This document shows positions 61,768 through 64,000 of a stretch of DNA of 64,000 nt, one piece after another. The DNA lies in contig NC_026743.1 in assembly GCF_000210295.1 (NCBI RefSeq), positions 1,426,001 to 1,490,000 of the forward strand, given 5' to 3'. Made by a program: the position numbers and the translations under genes. Position 1 is the first letter of the stretch. The number at the start of each line of letters is the position of its first letter. Origin of the DNA: Trypanosoma brucei gambiense DAL972 (taxonomy: Eukaryota; Euglenozoa; Kinetoplastea; Trypanosomatida; Trypanosomatidae). A model generated the notes under the pieces. It had not been told where the DNA came from. It did not search any database and saw nothing but the letters and a program-made list of their open reading frames with translations.

Positions 61768-63621
61768 TTAGTCTTCAAGGACCGCTGTTTCCCCCCCCGT
61801 GCCAACTAGGAGGTCATGCAAGGGGTGATTGGAATCCTCACAGATGCCAGTGTGAAAGGGTCTCCTGTGGTAACTTCTGGAGCTTTCGGGTCTAGCGAGG
61901 GAGAGCCATGCGAAGGAGTGTGATGGGGGCCGCGACAGACACTCTTCAGTCCATGCCACGTATAGGAGTTTTGACCACTCTTCTCCCATAGCATCTGAGG
62001 TGACACTCAGGTGTGAAAGCGGTTTCAGATCCTTTCCCTTCTTAGCTTTTCGATAAACTGGGTAAAGATAATGCAAATTGTCTAACGTGACGTTGGGACC
62101 CAAAATAAACGCCTTGGTTTGCTCTCTAGAATTCTGCTTCCTGCGCGAATTCATGAGCACGCGGAACTCCTTGAATATTGAAAGTGAATGAAGAGGCTCC
62201 CGCAAAGACAGAGGGCCCTCTCTAACGAAACGCACCTCCACTTTTTCCAATGCTTTCTCTGTGTCTTGAATACGTGCCCTACACTGGACAGGGGCAGATC
62301 CACTAGCTAAATCTGGCCTGGGATCCAACCCAGATTGGCCGGCGCCCATAGATTCGGGGAACGTCAGGTGGCCCTTCTCCAGGAGAATGGCTGTAACAAA
62401 GCAAGCATTTGCACGTCTTCGATATGGTCCTTCAGAAGGGTTTTCGGTATCGGCTAAATTCACCCATGCGTAATTCTTCTCCTCCTTTCCCTTGCCACAT
62501 TCGTCCATGTAGCCAGCCATGGTTAAATTGGTCATACTCTTTAAAATACTTGAGCAGTGGGAAGAGCGCGTCCACAAGGACAACGAATGCGAGAGCACTT
62601 GCCTCTCTTTGGTTCCATCAGTGGAAGCCTCCTCCTGCAGAGTCGCAGGTCCACACCATGATTTCTCATCAGTGGTGTTGTTAGTGAACAGATTTTCAGA
62701 TATGTGAAGCGTTTTCGCTGAAAGGCACGTCTCCAGTACCAACGGATCATTGTAACACAACTGGTGGCAATTGATCACAAAAAGTAAGCGTCGCCTGACA
62801 AGTTCTCGCCTCTCAATACTTTCCTCGTCCATTAAAAGCCGAATCAACTTCCTCTCGCGGGATGTTTGCATCGGGTTAGTGCGTGTGTTGCACCGTATCC
62901 ACGCTCTCTCAATAATGCTAACTGCGTGCTTAAACACTTCTTGCTGCTTCCTCCATTTCAGACGCAAACTTTCAAGTGCGCGAAGGAACGTCATCACCAT
63001 CACTGCATTGTGCTCTGCAACCCTACCCTCTTCCTTCCCTTTCAGGTCAAGAGACAATGCGTACGCGGTGCAAGCTTCGACAATAATGCGTTTAGCAATG
63101 CGTGTGCGCAACTTCCATAGCCGGTGCTCCCAGGTATACCGCTTCTCAATCCGAGAAGCCAATGCGTCAGGAGAATCTACAAGTCTTCGCAGCAGCGTCA
63201 CGCGGAACCAACGCTGGAGACGACTCACTGACACCTCCATTGCCACACGATGCAGGCGCGAGTTCGATGTGTTTCCACCACTCTTTGATGTTGTCCCACG
63301 GCTTCCCGTAGGGTACGTAAGCCGGTCTGCGGTAAAGCAGGAAGTGGGTCTCCTTGACCCTGTACCCCACACGGAGCTGCGACGCGTTGAAGTATCACTA
63401 CTAAGCGTCCTCCCCTGCGGACCAGAACGGCTAGTTGCGCTTCCTGGCCGACCGCGCATACTGCCGCGTTGCTGACTCATCGACCCGGTAGAGATTGTCC
63501 GCTCTTTAGATGTAGTCTTCCTGCGCGACTCCTGTGGTAAGCGTTGCGAACTCGTCCCACGCTGCTGCAAGGGCGGTAGCCGTAGTTTTTTTGCTGACCC
63601 ACCCCCCTTACCCCGATTCAT
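61768..63621 (-). CDS. Unidentified basic protein (617 aa as sequenced; probably extended)
   Basis: Starts at ATG 63621 (MNRGKGGGSAKKLRLPPLQQ). Residues 1-125 are Ser/Arg/Gly/Thr-rich and disordered. Residues about 130-300 are helical and basic with Trp/Arg-rich segments (VSRLQRWFRVTLLRRLV, HRLWKLRTRIAKRI, LRLKWRKQQEVF, IIERAWIRCNTRT) that could be IQ-like calmodulin or centrin-binding helices; this is tentative. The remainder is mixed, with no known domain. The last residues (GTGGETAVLED) follow a G8 homopolymer and may be out of frame, since the adjacent 96-aa frame begins 4 nt beyond the stop. No homologue is recognised; a cytoskeletal role is possible. Confidence 0.78.
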   Translation of the reverse strand: MNRGKGGGSAKKLRLPPLQQRGTSSQRLPQESRRKTTSKERTISTGSMSQQRGSMRGRPGSATSRSGPQGRTLSSDTSTRRSSVWGTGSRRPTSCFTADRLTYPTGSRGTTSKSGGNTSNSRLHRVAMEVSVSRLQRWFRVTLLRRLVDSPDALASRIEKRYTWEHRLWKLRTRIAKRIIVEACTAYALSLDLKGKEEGRVAEHNAVMVMTFLRALESLRLKWRKQQEVFKHAVSIIERAWIRCNTRTNPMQTSRERKLIRLLMDEESIERRELVRRRLLFVINCHQLCYNDPLVLETCLSAKTLHISENLFTNNTTDEKSWCGPATLQEEASTDGTKERQVLSHSLSLWTRSSHCSSILKSMTNLTMAGYMDECGKGKEEKNYAWVNLADTENPSEGPYRRRANACFVTAILLEKGHLTFPESMGAGQSGLDPRPDLASGSAPVQCRARIQDTEKALEKVEVRFVREGPLSLREPLHSLSIFKEFRVLMNSRRKQNSREQTKAFILGPNVTLDNLHYLYPVYRKAKKGKDLKPLSHLSVTSDAMGEEWSKLLYVAWTEECLSRPPSHSFAWLSLARPESSRSYHRRPFHTGICEDSNHPLHDLLVGTGGETAVLED

Positions 63622-64000
63622 TTGGCACCTGCTGCGGACAAGGTATGTTCGCTACACTGATTGCTTTTCTTCTTTGATATATATATATATATGCGCTCTG
63701 AGAGCGTTGAAGCAAAAGCGACTTAGCCTTGAGGCGGTGGCTGCGCACAGACACAGCGCGACAGCCTCCATTTAAAGGGGGGATGAGAAAGGTAGCAATA
63801 CGTAAAAGCAACTCCGGAAGCAAACAACAATGAGGCAGTGGGGACCAAAGTACATAATAATGATAATTAGTTAGAGTGTGGAGTAATTGTAATGTGAAGA
63901 AGGCCTCAAGTCTTAGTTCTTCTCCTTCGCCATATATGTTTTTTTTTCCAAAAGCAACATTAGCGAAAGAACCGCTATGACGCCATTTCCTTGCCAACCC
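63622..64000. other. Intergenic sequence to the right edge, 0.38 kb
   Basis: Leader of the gene at 61473-63621, a TA run near 63679-63693 and further AT-rich sequence, probably the 3' UTR of a gene beyond the window. A 129-codon minus frame here overlaps the downstream ATG out of frame and is not convincing. Confidence 0.55.

Noticed and set aside
63608..63997. 129-codon minus frame at the right edge
   Set aside because: Overlaps the downstream ATG out of frame and reads through spacer and a TA run.
1..64000. CRISPR arrays, retroposons, VSG or rRNA sequence
   Set aside because: No direct-repeat/spacer pattern, reverse-transcriptase motif, VSG-like Cys pattern or rRNA core was seen by eye; a database search was not possible.

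Overview
The window reads as nuclear chromosomal DNA of an African trypanosome, almost certainly Trypanosoma brucei (subspecies not resolved). Every supported protein gene lies on the minus strand, none has an intron, and the genes are separated by AT-rich spacers with polypyrimidine-AG trans-splice acceptors shortly upstream of the ATGs. That is one stretch of a polycistronic transcription unit, read from right to left. The tandem NIMA-related kinases with a C-terminal PH domain (NrkA/NrkB type) and the tandem UMSBP CCHC zinc-knuckle genes are trypanosome signatures. No strand switch, tRNA, rRNA, CRISPR array, retroposon or VSG sequence was recognised.

Layout by coordinate. 1-835: 5' part of an unidentified gene leaving the left edge. 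2271-4670: Ser/Arg-rich coiled-coil protein. 5044-7419: XRN-type 5'-3' exoribonuclease. 8937-14885: three tandem Nrk kinase genes, the middle one broken by a 100-N assembly gap. 14886-18105: long spacer with a G-quadruplex candidate. 18106-19485: ELMO-domain protein. 20701-22401: B-box/coiled-coil (TRIM-like) protein. 23536-24816: leucine-rich-repeat protein resembling axonemal LRRC23. 25529-26860: coiled-coil gene, possibly Cep57-like, interrupted by an in-frame stop. 28789-33396: very long WD40 protein. 34372-37866: cohesin subunit Scc3/STAG. 38483-39019: small unknown protein. 39707-40507: 20S proteasome alpha-6. 43254-48365: clathrin heavy chain. 48366-52622: 4.2 kb spacer. 52623-53264 and 54487-54909: UMSBP2 (seven knuckles) and UMSBP1 (five knuckles). 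55389-56321: proteasome beta-5. 56841-58907: S4/RsuA-like pseudouridine synthase with a degenerate active site. 59426-60733: DUF2419 queuosine-salvage protein. 61473-63621: unidentified basic protein whose 3' end is split at a G8 homopolymer.

The neighbours do not form one pathway, as expected for a trypanosome polycistron in which control is post-transcriptional. Themes are cytoskeleton/flagellum (LRR, WD40, coiled-coil proteins), proteolysis (alpha-6 and beta-5), endocytosis (clathrin), chromosome and kinetoplast maintenance (Scc3, UMSBP1/2), RNA turnover and modification (XRN, RsuA-like, queuosine salvage).

The main points for a second look are: the recombinant structure of the kinase array, with different leaders and tails on near-identical coding bodies; the same 173-bp 3' flank on both UMSBP genes; and four coding regions broken by single-base changes that mostly sit in homopolymers (kinase copy 2, the coiled-coil gene, UMSBP2, and the gene at 61.8 kb). 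These breaks look more like sequence error than biology. Also notable are the pseudouridine synthase that lost its catalytic Asp, the queuosine salvage enzyme, two G-quadruplex candidates and a perfect 16-bp hairpin. Several reading frames only reach their full length through GTG/TTG or through a translated polypyrimidine tract, and their starts were corrected to the first plausible ATG.
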